Below are positions 18,150-25,876 of a stretch of 64,000 nucleotides of DNA, one piece after another. Position numbers and translations under genes: made by a program. This DNA is from Planctomycetota bacterium (GTDB lineage Bacteria; Planctomycetota; Planctomycetia; Planctomycetales; Planctomycetaceae): assembly GCA_014584345.1 (NCBI GenBank), contig JACTNB010000013.1, positions 310,001 to 374,000 on the forward strand. Reading direction: 5' to 3'. The notes under the pieces are model-generated. The model made no database searches, was not told where the DNA came from, and saw nothing but the letters and a program-made list of their open reading frames with translations. The first letter of the stretch is position 1, and every line of letters begins with the position of its first letter.

Positions 18150-19013
18150 CTAGACCGGGCGCAGAATTTCCGTACGTGTCAACTCCTGTTGACATATTCG
18201 TTCGAGTCCGTGTTCCGCGACGACCGAAACGAACCGGGCATGGGCGCGCCGCGTGGCGATCTGCAGGCTTTCCTGGAGTCGCTGCAGGCGTTCCCGGTAA
18301 TCACGAATGACCTGTGGAGTCAGCATCAGGTCGGCATGTTCGGCCGTTTCCACGTCGATCAGTCGCTGGCCGCCGGACGTTCGGGGGTGGACTTCCCATT
18401 CCGCAAGGACCTGAATCAGCCAGAGCGCGCTGGCTTGTCCCGCCAGGCGGCGGACCAGTTGTTCCGGATCGTGCGGGAACAGAAAATCGCTGATGACGAT
18501 TCGGATTGACTGCGGTTTGAATGTCAACGTCCCTTCCTGAACCGCCTCCGCGAGAGATTGACGCCCATCGAACGGTAACTGTTCCAGGCGTCCCAATTCG
18601 TTGAACGGGATTTCCAGGGGAGGATGGGCCGAGTTGAGCACCCGCAAGCGGGGGGCGGCCCCCAGCCGCGCCACCAGTTGCATGAACAGGCTCCCCAACT
18701 GCAGCGCCAACGTGCGTTTGGTTCCGGCATGCGTCGTCATCGACAAGGACGCATCGAGCACCAGTTCCGTCCGCGGGCTGATTTCCTCGCGAAACAGCCG
18801 CACCATCAAGGCGTCGCTACGGGCATAGGCCCCCCAGTCGACGTGGCGCAAATCGTCTCCGGGCAGATATTCCCGATATTCCTGGAATTCCAGGGAACTG
18901 CCGGTCCCCCGCCCCAGCAGTTCCCCACTGCGGCCCGCGGTGGGGAGTCTGGGCAAGCCGAGTTGATAGCGACTCAGCGCCTGTTGAACTTCCGCGTCCT
19001 TGAGCAAATTCAT
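18150..19013 (-). CDS. DUF58 (vWA-like) protein
   Basis: This is a 287-residue DUF58 family protein. The hallmark block is visible at residues about 27-66: GRSGELLGRGTGSSLEFQEYREYLPGDDLRHVDWGAYARSD spans the conserved region, and a von Willebrand A-like fold follows with LVLDASLSM as a MIDAS-like start. DUF58 proteins usually work with MoxR AAA+ ATPases in periplasmic or surface protein maturation, but no MoxR gene is in the window. Instead a permease gene ends 21 nt upstream on the same strand, so the two are co-transcribed. Confidence 0.85.
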   Translation of the reverse strand: MNLLKDAEVQQALSRYQLGLPRLPTAGRSGELLGRGTGSSLEFQEYREYLPGDDLRHVDWGAYARSDALMVRLFREEISPRTELVLDASLSMTTHAGTKRTLALQLGSLFMQLVARLGAAPRLRVLNSAHPPLEIPFNELGRLEQLPFDGRQSLAEAVQEGTLTFKPQSIRIVISDFLFPHDPEQLVRRLAGQASALWLIQVLAEWEVHPRTSGGQRLIDVETAEHADLMLTPQVIRDYRERLQRLQESLQIATRRAHARFVSVVAEHGLERICQQELTRTEILRPV

Positions 19014-19034
19014 CGGTGCCCGCTTTCCGTGAGT

Positions 19035-20567
19035 TTACGCTTCCGAGAGAGTGACGTCCGGGGAGACGCTGCGGGAGGGACGTCGAGGCCAGAGAATTTC
19101 CCCGCACGCGCGGAGTATCGGCAGGAAGTTCAAGCCCACCACGGTCAACACACCCAGCCCCAGTACCGAGAGAATCGCGTGGGACTCGCTTCCCGACAAC
19201 TCCACTTCCGCCATGGTTTCGAAAGGATTCGTAATCTGCAAGAGGCTGTAGGTATGATGATAGGTGTCGTAATGGCCCAGGCCCCAGAGGATGAAGTAGG
19301 GGAGGATGGTTCCCAGCGCGATCAGGACGATTAGTATCGTGCGCCCGTGCAGAGGCTGCATTTCCTGGGAGACCCGCAACAGCCAGCGCGTCAACAGGCA
19401 CCCCAGCCCCAGATAGATCACGGTATAGGCTAAAGCCGCCTGAAATGCCTGCAGGAACGAGGAATTCGCATGAGCGGCCCAGACGTGTGCATTGAATTGC
19501 AGCAGGGCCAGCAGGGTCAGCAGATTCAGGAGTACCAGCAGATACCCACGTGTCCCCCCCGGCAGGAAGGGAATCGCCAGGAGCCGAATCAGCCCGCGAC
19601 GCGGGAGATCCCGCCGCACGCGCCGCGAGAGGTAATCCCGTTCCATCGCCACGAAAAAGCCGAATACCCCCCAATGAATCAGCGAGTAGACCGCGATGGT
19701 TTCCAGGAGATCCTTATTCAGTGGCACACCGTAAAACCAGTTGTAGGCACTCGGCAACAGCCAGAACAACAGGAACTGGCAGGTGGCCACCAGTCTGACA
19801 CCGGTGGCTTTATTGGCGGCATCGAACATCAACTGGGAAATGCTGATTTGCAGAAAGAGGACGAAGTAAGAGAGTCCGATCAGCACGAACGTGAGTATTC
19901 CCAGGTAAAAATCGGTATCCAGGTCGACAAACCCCTGAATGATCGCCGTGAAACCGGCCGACATCATCGAATAGGCAGCGATCAATCCCCCGAGAACGAA
20001 CAGGGTGCTCAACACCTGCACCTGCCGATTGCGCGAGACCGTGCTGAGCATTAACGTCGCCATGCACAGGAAAACGGAAAGACCGAACAGCAGCAGTAAC
20101 ACAAGCAGCGTGCGGGGAAGGTCGAACCCTTGCAGCAGCGAAGTGAACGCCACGAACGGGGCAACCGCGGAGTAGAGCACCAGGATTTGCACCACCGCGT
20201 TGAGCAATTTCCCCCAGACAATCTGTCGCGGAGACAGTGAGGTAATGCTCAACAGTTCGTAGGTTTGCGCATCTTGCTCGCCGAGCAGGCTGCGATAGGA
20301 GCTAAACGGAATGGCGATGATCACGGCGACGCTGAGCACTTGGAAAAAACCCTGAAGAAACCCGGTGCTGGGCGCGCCGTATTCAATCCGCGATCCCAGC
20401 ATGGCGACCCCGATCAGGCAAATTACCCAACACGCAAACAGCACCAGCAGGAAGGTGGCCACGAATTGCCGGCTTTTCAGGGCCTGCCGGGTTTCCTTCA
20501 CTAGAATGGGATTCATCCAGTCGCTCACCATCTCCAGCCGAGGATTGGTTCGTGCCAGTATGCTCAT
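19035..20567 (-). CDS. ABC-2 type transporter permease
   Basis: This is a 510-residue polytopic membrane protein with about 12 predicted helices, resembling ABC-2 permeases of planctomycetes. The start reads NPILVKETRQALKSRQF, a typical cytoplasmic lead-in to the first helix. The family-type EQDAQTYELLSITSLSPRQIVWGKL region after helix 2 would contact the ATPase. No ATP-binding subunit is encoded in the window, so partner and substrate are unknown. ATG at 20567 is chosen; in-frame upstream Mets lack family support. It is followed 21 nt later by the DUF58 gene. Confidence 0.75.
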   Translation of the reverse strand: MSILARTNPRLEMVSDWMNPILVKETRQALKSRQFVATFLLVLFACWVICLIGVAMLGSRIEYGAPSTGFLQGFFQVLSVAVIIAIPFSSYRSLLGEQDAQTYELLSITSLSPRQIVWGKLLNAVVQILVLYSAVAPFVAFTSLLQGFDLPRTLLVLLLLFGLSVFLCMATLMLSTVSRNRQVQVLSTLFVLGGLIAAYSMMSAGFTAIIQGFVDLDTDFYLGILTFVLIGLSYFVLFLQISISQLMFDAANKATGVRLVATCQFLLFWLLPSAYNWFYGVPLNKDLLETIAVYSLIHWGVFGFFVAMERDYLSRRVRRDLPRRGLIRLLAIPFLPGGTRGYLLVLLNLLTLLALLQFNAHVWAAHANSSFLQAFQAALAYTVIYLGLGCLLTRWLLRVSQEMQPLHGRTILIVLIALGTILPYFILWGLGHYDTYHHTYSLLQITNPFETMAEVELSGSESHAILSVLGLGVLTVVGLNFLPILRACGEILWPRRPSRSVSPDVTLSEA

Positions 20568-20637
20568 CGTGCGGCCTGTCTGCTTTGACAACATCAACGT
20601 CAACCGCGGGGTGGTGATCCGCGAGTTTGGGATTAAG

Positions 20638-20651
20638 ATGCAATTATGCAT
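20638..20651. promoter_or_regulatory. Inverted repeat ATGCA-ATTA-TGCAT
   Basis: A 5-bp perfect inverted repeat with AT-rich spacer lies in the 176-nt divergent region between the permease and the SDR genes, a position compatible with an operator. It is a weak call because the motif is short. Confidence 0.25.
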
Positions 20652-20743
20652 AAACGATATCCGGTTTGCACGACGGAAAGACGAGAATTCTCCCGGTTGG
20701 GAAATTCCGCCGTCGAGCAGCCCGCGGGACAAGGAGTCGGCTC

Positions 20744-21529
20744 ATGAGTCAAGCGGCGGAGCGAAACCCGGTGGCCCTGATAACCGGTGGGGGCCGTGCG
20801 CGCGTTGGGCAGGCGATTGCGTTCGACCTGGCGCGTGGGGGTTACCAGATTGCCCTGCACTACCATGGCTCGCTCGACGAAGCCTTGAGAACCCAGGCGG
20901 CGATACGCGAAGCGGGAGGGACGTGCGAACTCTATCAGGCGGATCTGTCCAGTGAACGGGAGACGGAACGGATGTTCGAGGCGGTGGCAAGCCGGTTCGA
21001 GCATCTCGACGTGCTGGTGACCACTGCTTCGATCTACGAACCACGGAAACTGGAGGAGATTACGTCGGCGGATCTGCTACGGAACTTCAACGTGAACACG
21101 GCGGCGACGTTCTGGTGCGCCCGGGCTGCGGGGCTGTGGATGGCCCGGCAAGATTCGGGGGGGAGCATCATCCTGTTTGGCGATGTCGCGATCGAATTGC
21201 CGTATCCCGATCACGCGGCCTATTTTATTTCGAAAGGTTGTTTGCCGACGCTGACGCGTGTCCTGGCGATCGAACTGGCGAATCGCAATCCCCGCGTACG
21301 CGTCAACTGTATTCAGCCCGGTCCTGTCCTGTTTCCACCGGACGCCCCGGAGGTGGAGCGTCGGCAGATGGTGGCTTCCACGCTGGTGAAACAAGCCGAT
21401 TGCCCGGCGATGGTGACCCTGACGGTGCGGTTTCTGATCGAGAACACGTTTATCACGGGGGCCTGCCTGCCGCTCGATGGAGGTCGCAATCTGCAGCCAG
21501 GGCAAGGGGTGCAGCGGCATCGAAATTGA
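20744..21529 (+). CDS. Short-chain dehydrogenase, pteridine-reductase-like
   Basis: This is a 261-residue classical SDR oxidoreductase. The N-terminus TGGGRARVGQAIAFDLARGGY then ALHYHGS resembles pteridine reductase/FolM-type enzymes, which carry Arg in the nucleotide loop and so prefer NADPH. The catalytic YxxxK is Tyr160-Phe-Ile-Ser-Lys164, preceded by GDVAIE. The usual catalytic Ser is not obvious in the block GSIILFGD, which is a point to check. The late NCIQPGPVLFP block also fits the family. ATG at 20744 has a perfect AAGGAG eight bases upstream. It may reduce pterins or a quinonoid substrate. Confidence 0.8.
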   Translation: MSQAAERNPVALITGGGRARVGQAIAFDLARGGYQIALHYHGSLDEALRTQAAIREAGGTCELYQADLSSERETERMFEAVASRFEHLDVLVTTASIYEPRKLEEITSADLLRNFNVNTAATFWCARAAGLWMARQDSGGSIILFGDVAIELPYPDHAAYFISKGCLPTLTRVLAIELANRNPRVRVNCIQPGPVLFPPDAPEVERRQMVASTLVKQADCPAMVTLTVRFLIENTFITGACLPLDGGRNLQPGQGVQRHRN

Positions 21530-21556
21530 GGCGGCTAAACCCGCCTGCGGGCGGTA

Positions 21557-22225
21557 TCAGATGATGCCTTCGCCGAAGCCTTCTGTTGAAGGGGAAGCGG
21601 TGGGCCGGTGTTTGTCGGGTGGAAGTGGTTCGTGGGCGGCCTGTTCGTGTTTTTCCTTAGCGGGATCGACCCGCAGCATGTGTCCCGTTTCGGTTTCGAG
21701 CGTCAGATGGGATGTCGCGCGGTTTGAATTGTGTGCGGACTGTGGTCTCTGGGGAGACCGGGGAGTGGCGTTGTCTTCGTCGTGCTCCTCGTTGAGGGTG
21801 GCGTAGCGTTCCTCCTCGAAATCGTCGTAACTGCAGACGTACCCTTCCTGCTGGGACTTGACGAGTTCTTCCTCGTAGGCGGAAATGACCAGTTGTTGAA
21901 TCTGGTCGCGGCACTCGGAATTGATGGGGTGGGAGATATCGGCATAGAGCTTGGCCCGTCCGTCATCATCCTTGGAGGCCCGTTCCGCGTGCAGGCGGAC
22001 CCCACACTGATTGCAGAAGTTGGCCCGCAGATGATTTTTGTAATGACATTTTGGGCAGCGGTCGGTCAATTTCCGGCTGGGCATCGCCACGAAGGCCCCC
22101 TTGGCCCCCTGAATAATCTTGAGATCGCGAATCACAAAGCAATCATCCAGAGTGATGGAACAGAAGGCACACAACCGATCGCTCGGATCTTCCATCAACT
22201 TGATGCGGACTTCACTGATTCGCAT
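21557..22225 (-). CDS. spoVG: SpoVG family protein with inserted zinc ribbon
   Basis: This 222-residue protein has SpoVG split in two. Residues 1-52 (MRISEVRIKL, CSITLDDCFVIRDLKIIQG, FVAMPSRK) and 96-120 (ISHPINSECRDQIQQLV) match the Bacillus/Staphylococcus nucleic-acid-binding regulator. Between them lies an insertion with CPKC (57-60) and CNQC (71-74), a four-Cys zinc ribbon. A charged C-terminal tail of about 100 residues follows, ending GFGEGII. SpoVG binds DNA and RNA and tunes gene expression; the ribbon probably changes target binding. ATG at 22225 has AGGGAG seven bases upstream. It follows ispE by 23 nt. Confidence 0.88.
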   Translation of the reverse strand: MRISEVRIKLMEDPSDRLCAFCSITLDDCFVIRDLKIIQGAKGAFVAMPSRKLTDRCPKCHYKNHLRANFCNQCGVRLHAERASKDDDGRAKLYADISHPINSECRDQIQQLVISAYEEELVKSQQEGYVCSYDDFEEERYATLNEEHDEDNATPRSPQRPQSAHNSNRATSHLTLETETGHMLRVDPAKEKHEQAAHEPLPPDKHRPTASPSTEGFGEGII

Positions 22226-22248
22226 GGCCGATCTCCCTCTCGTAGGTG

Positions 22249-23145
22249 CTACAGTCGACTCCGGGCCACAAACACATCTTCCGTCGTGATTCCCCTCAAC
22301 CGCCGCGCCAGATGCAAGGCTTGTCCGCGAGATCGACATATGCCGAAACAGGCGGATCCACTGCCGCTGAGCATCGAGCAAACGAAGGGCTGCTTCTGCA
22401 TTAACTCCAGCAACCGATCCACCCGGGGATTCAATTGGCGCGCGGATTCCTGCAAGCCGTTTCGTAACAAGGATTCTAACTCGAAAAGAGCGGGTCGTTG
22501 CAGTGCAGTCAGCACATCTTTTCCAGATTGAAAGAATGGAGAAGCTGTAGAGTTTGCGTAGACCGCCGCCGTCGACAGGCCCGTCGCGGGCTTGACGACC
22601 ACGAAATGCAGCGGTCGACCGAGGCTGGGCGACAGGGCTTCGCCGCGTCCCTGGCAGCGGGCAAGGCCACATCCTGCGGCAAAAAAAGGGATGTCGCTCC
22701 CCAGTTGTGCCCCCAGGCGTGCCAGTTCCGTGGAATTCAACCCCAGTTTCCAGAGCTGATTCAATCCCCGCATGGTCATGCCAGCGTCGGCGGAGCCTCC
22801 CCCCAGACCAGCCTGGGACGGGATTCGCTTGTGGAGTGTTATTTCAGCCCCCTGCCGGAAACCGCAGACCTGCTGCAGCAAGCGAGCGGCTTTCACTACC
22901 AGATTCTCTTCGCCCGTGGGGATCCTGTCTGGCATGGAGCCGCGGAGGCGAAGCGTCTGTACGACGCGAAGACAAATCTGGTCGTCCTTCCGGGGGCGAA
23001 GGTGCAGGGTATCGTATAAGTTCAAGGACTGCATGACCGTATCAATTTCGTGATAGCCGTCCGCCCGTTTCCCCAGAATTTTGAGAAACAGATTCAGCTT
23101 TGCGGGGGCATGCAGTACCAGCTCGGGTTCCGAAACGATCGACAT
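22249..23145 (-). CDS. ispE: 4-diphosphocytidyl-2-C-methyl-D-erythritol kinase
   Basis: This is a 298-residue GHMP kinase of the MEP isoprenoid pathway. It phosphorylates CDP-methylerythritol at the 2-hydroxyl. Visible features are PAKLNLFLKILGKRADGYHEIDTV at the N-terminus, the ATP loop PSQAGLGGGSADAG and the C-terminal SMLSGSGSACFG motif. ATG at 23145 gives the normal start; a longer open frame upstream has no family similarity. It is co-transcribed with spoVG (23-nt gap), an association also known from Firmicutes, where ispE sits near spoVG. Confidence 0.93.
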   Translation of the reverse strand: MSIVSEPELVLHAPAKLNLFLKILGKRADGYHEIDTVMQSLNLYDTLHLRPRKDDQICLRVVQTLRLRGSMPDRIPTGEENLVVKAARLLQQVCGFRQGAEITLHKRIPSQAGLGGGSADAGMTMRGLNQLWKLGLNSTELARLGAQLGSDIPFFAAGCGLARCQGRGEALSPSLGRPLHFVVVKPATGLSTAAVYANSTASPFFQSGKDVLTALQRPALFELESLLRNGLQESARQLNPRVDRLLELMQKQPFVCSMLSGSGSACFGICRSRGQALHLARRLRGITTEDVFVARSRL

Positions 23146-23708
23146 CGGAGTCACATCCTGCGATCCGGAAGGCAAAAAAAGGGAGTTGAAAGGTTCGATG
23201 GAGTTACGGATTCTCTCGCCTGCCGGCGGAGCCTCGAGCAGCCGCTTCGAGCAGGATTCAGGGATCGAATATAAAATGCCTCTGGGTAAACAGGCAATCC
23301 ATTCGCAAGCAGGGAATGACCGCCTGATTCGTCTCGACCGGAGGGATTGCGCATACTTCGCGCAGAGGTCAAAGCCCGTCAACGCCCTCGCCTGGCATCG
23401 GGCCCCAGACCTGAAAACCGCGCGCGGATAGCAAACCCACGCGGACGTATTACTTTGCACCCTACCCGAGAACAGGAATTTCGTCAAGACGTCTTTTCCG
23501 CCAGAGGCGTTGTGGGGGAAGTTGGTTTTGACACAACTCCCGGGGATCGTTACTCTGCCGCACCCTCGACGAGGCAGACAAGCAGTTCGGTTCCAGGATG
23601 GATCTCGCGCTCACCCCGTTGAACTCCTTCGGGGAGGTTACCAGGGAACGTCAGGGCCCGGCGAGGAATGAACAGAATACCTGGATTTCACAGTTCAGGG
23701 AGGAACTC
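23146..23708. other. 563-nt divergent intergenic region
   Basis: This lies between ispE and the pseudo-receiver gene. No credible gene is seen on either strand. It contains a good sigma-70-like promoter pointing right (23528-23556), reported separately; the left-pointing promoter for ispE-spoVG was not identified. Confidence 0.6.
23528..23556 (+). promoter_or_regulatory. Sigma-70-like promoter
   Basis: TTGACA (23528-23533), a 17-nt spacer and TACTCT (23551-23556) match the bacterial housekeeping consensus closely. They would give a leader of about 145 nt before the GTG start at 23709. Confidence 0.45.
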
Positions 23709-24143
23709 GTGATCAAAACAAGACGACTGCTGGTAATCGACCAGAATCGGGAAACAGGTGAAGTGCTGAAGGCCGTTCTGGAACGTCGGCAGACGGAAGT
23801 CATGTCGATCCGGCGCTGGGAAGATCTGCCGAGCCTGGAGCCCCCTTCGGCAGCGACGGTACTGGTGCTGCGAGGTCCGGAAGCGCTGGTCAATCACCCC
23901 GAGGCCGACCGGCTAGGACAACTCCCGCGGGTCGTCATCGGTCGGGTCGCGCTGGGGGAGACTCCCGCGTCTCTCGTTCCGACGGAGACAACCGCGGACG
24001 CAACGGTTCAGGGAACCTCGGAGCGCGAATCCACGGGAAAGAGCACTCTGGACCCGACGGGCGTGGAATGTTGCTTCGACGATATTTTCGAGTATCCCGA
24101 ACTTCTGAATGCCATTGAACGCCTCTGGAATCAGAAGGAGTGA
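23709..24143 (+). CDS. Degenerate receiver-like (pseudo-response regulator) protein
   Basis: The 144-residue protein starts RRLLVIDQNRETGEVLKAVLERR, the beta1-alpha1 pattern of two-component receivers. The acidic pair is reduced to one Asp (Asp11, then Gln). The strand that should carry the phosphorylated Asp reads TVLVLRGPEAL, without an Asp. The centre is Thr/Ser rich and the end ECCFDDIFEYPELLNAIERLW is helical. It therefore looks like a pseudo-receiver that cannot be phosphorylated in the usual way. GTG at 23709 is chosen because GGAGG lies five bases upstream. It ends 15 nt before the convergent hydrolase gene. Confidence 0.65.
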   Translation: MIKTRRLLVIDQNRETGEVLKAVLERRQTEVMSIRRWEDLPSLEPPSAATVLVLRGPEALVNHPEADRLGQLPRVVIGRVALGETPASLVPTETTADATVQGTSERESTGKSTLDPTGVECCFDDIFEYPELLNAIERLWNQKE

Positions 24144-24158
24144 TGGCCCAGAGACATT

Positions 24159-25169
24159 TCAGGGGCGCAAGCGGATGTGATCCAGCAGTTCCCCAACGGC
24201 GTTTCGGAAGGTGAGAGGATCCTTATCCAAGACATCATTATGTCCGGCTTCGGGGAGTTCAAAAAACCGCTTAGGAATACCGGAGGCGGATCGGTCGGGA
24301 GCCGCCTCGAACAATTTCTCGGCCAGTTGGAACGGCACGATTTCATCTTGTCGCCCGTGCAGGATTGCAATGGGACATTTGATCTGGCTGATCCGTTGCA
24401 CGGAAGGATACCGTTCTCGCAGCAGCAACCCTGTTGGCAGCCAGCGGTAGTGGAAGGCAGCCACATCGCCCAGCGAGGAAAAGGTCGTCTTCAGGAATAA
24501 ACCGCCCGGCGTGATACCCTGTTCGGCCAGATGTGCCGCCAAGGCACAGGCGACCCCCCCGCCCAGGGATTCCCCATACAGCAGAATCCGGCCTGATTCG
24601 ACACCTTCGGTTTCCACCAGATAACGCCAAATGGCCTGGGCATCGGCCACCAGCGCCGCTTCGGAGGGGACGCCGGGGTTGTCGCCGTAGCCACGGTAGT
24701 CGAACAGAAACACATCGGCATTCAGGCTGCCGAGCAGGTTCAGATCGTAGGCCCGATCCCCGCGATGCCCGGCATTGCCCGAGAAATACAGAATTACAGG
24801 GCGTCCCTGCCGCAACTCCCAGAGACGTTCCTCTTCATTGAGCGCACTACTACCGGGAGGGAGCACATGCCAGCCCTGCAGGGTCAACCCGTCCTGGCTC
24901 ACCAGGCTGACACTACGGCACCGAGAATCCGGCAGTCCCCAATGCGAACCCAGCAGGGGGGCTTCCCTGGTTGGCAAGTAAATCAATTTCCGTTGAATCA
25001 TACCCAGCATCACACAGCATCCCAGGTAAATGCCGAGCAGGAGCAGCACGGCGCGCCTAGACTGACATCGCCAGGAGGCAGGAACACGTGGGGAAGAGAC
25101 AGCGTTCTCGGACGAATCGACCGGGGAAGCAAGGGACGATTGGTTTACCGATGCCGCATCCGATGTCAC
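24159..25169 (-). CDS. Membrane-anchored alpha/beta hydrolase
   Basis: This is a 336-residue serine hydrolase of the YqiD/BEM46-like group. A polar N-terminus and one helix (about residues 37-57, AVLLLLGIYLGCCVMLGM) precede RKLIYLPTRE, typical of the family. The catalytic parts are YFSGNAGHRGDR (oxyanion region), FDYRGYGDNPG, GESLGGGVA with the nucleophile Ser, HGRQDEIVP with the acid and EAGHND with the His. GTG at 25169 is supported by a perfect GGAGG seven bases upstream. The substrate, probably an ester or lipid near the membrane, is unknown. Confidence 0.85.
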   Translation of the reverse strand: MTSDAASVNQSSLASPVDSSENAVSSPRVPASWRCQSRRAVLLLLGIYLGCCVMLGMIQRKLIYLPTREAPLLGSHWGLPDSRCRSVSLVSQDGLTLQGWHVLPPGSSALNEEERLWELRQGRPVILYFSGNAGHRGDRAYDLNLLGSLNADVFLFDYRGYGDNPGVPSEAALVADAQAIWRYLVETEGVESGRILLYGESLGGGVACALAAHLAEQGITPGGLFLKTTFSSLGDVAAFHYRWLPTGLLLRERYPSVQRISQIKCPIAILHGRQDEIVPFQLAEKLFEAAPDRSASGIPKRFFELPEAGHNDVLDKDPLTFRNAVGELLDHIRLRP

Positions 25170-25453
25170 CTTGTATCCTCCACATGAAGATTCACTGACT
25201 CTCCAAATCTGTCCATTTTCCAGCAGAGTAGCAGAAATCAGGGAACATTCCCCGGGACAAAAGCGGGAATTCCGCCGAAAATCTACTTGAAACTCCGAAT
25301 TTCGGATATACTGTGCCCGATGTGCCACGCGTACCAGGTTCCGTCGCGCAGGGTGCGGGGCGACGGAACAGAGGCGGAAAGCGAGAGGGAGTGGGTTGTT
25401 CCCACAACCGGGGAAAGCGGGCATGGAGACGCAGAGGTAATGGAAATTCCGCG

Positions 25454-25876
25454 ATGCCGCTGAAAACCGAGCAGATAGAAGAGCCGATTCTGAACCTGAC
25501 ACCGATGATCGACATCGTGTTGTTGCTGATCATTTTTTTCATGGTCGGGACCAAGTTTTCCGATGCAGAGCGTCAATTTGACATCAAACTGCCGACCGTA
25601 TCCGATGCCCTGCCCCTTTCCAGCCTGCCCGATGAATTGATCATCAGCATTTCGCGAACGGGCGAACTGCTGCTGGGAGAACAGCCGATCGCGCTCGCCG
25701 ATCTGGAATCCCGATTGAAATCCGCGGTCGAGCGGTATAACGATCAGGCCGTCGTCGTGCGCGGGGACGCCGAGGGGAGTTACCAGAACGTGATGGATGT
25801 GCTGGCGATTTGTCATCGCGTGGGCGTGCGCAATCTGTCACTGGCAAACCGCATCGTCACGGAGGAAGGAATTTGA
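25454..25876 (+). CDS. ExbD/TolR family biopolymer transport protein
   Basis: The 140-residue protein has the standard ExbD layout. There is a short cytoplasmic start, one helix at about 16-34 beginning LNLTPMIDIVLLLIIFFMV with the proton-path Asp (residue 20), and a periplasmic domain ending ISLANRIVTEEGI-like. ExbD normally forms a proton channel with ExbB/TolQ that energises an outer-membrane or cell-wall partner. No ExbB gene is adjacent. The downstream gene overlaps it by 4 nt and is the likely partner. ATG at 25454 was chosen; an open frame extends upstream without a good start. Confidence 0.85.
   Translation: MPLKTEQIEEPILNLTPMIDIVLLLIIFFMVGTKFSDAERQFDIKLPTVSDALPLSSLPDELIISISRTGELLLGEQPIALADLESRLKSAVERYNDQAVVVRGDAEGSYQNVMDVLAICHRVGVRNLSLANRIVTEEGI

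Noticed and set aside
23151..23487. Upstream extension of ispE
   Set aside because: IspE similarity starts right at Met 23145; the upstream translation is Cys/Arg-rich without similarity to the family.
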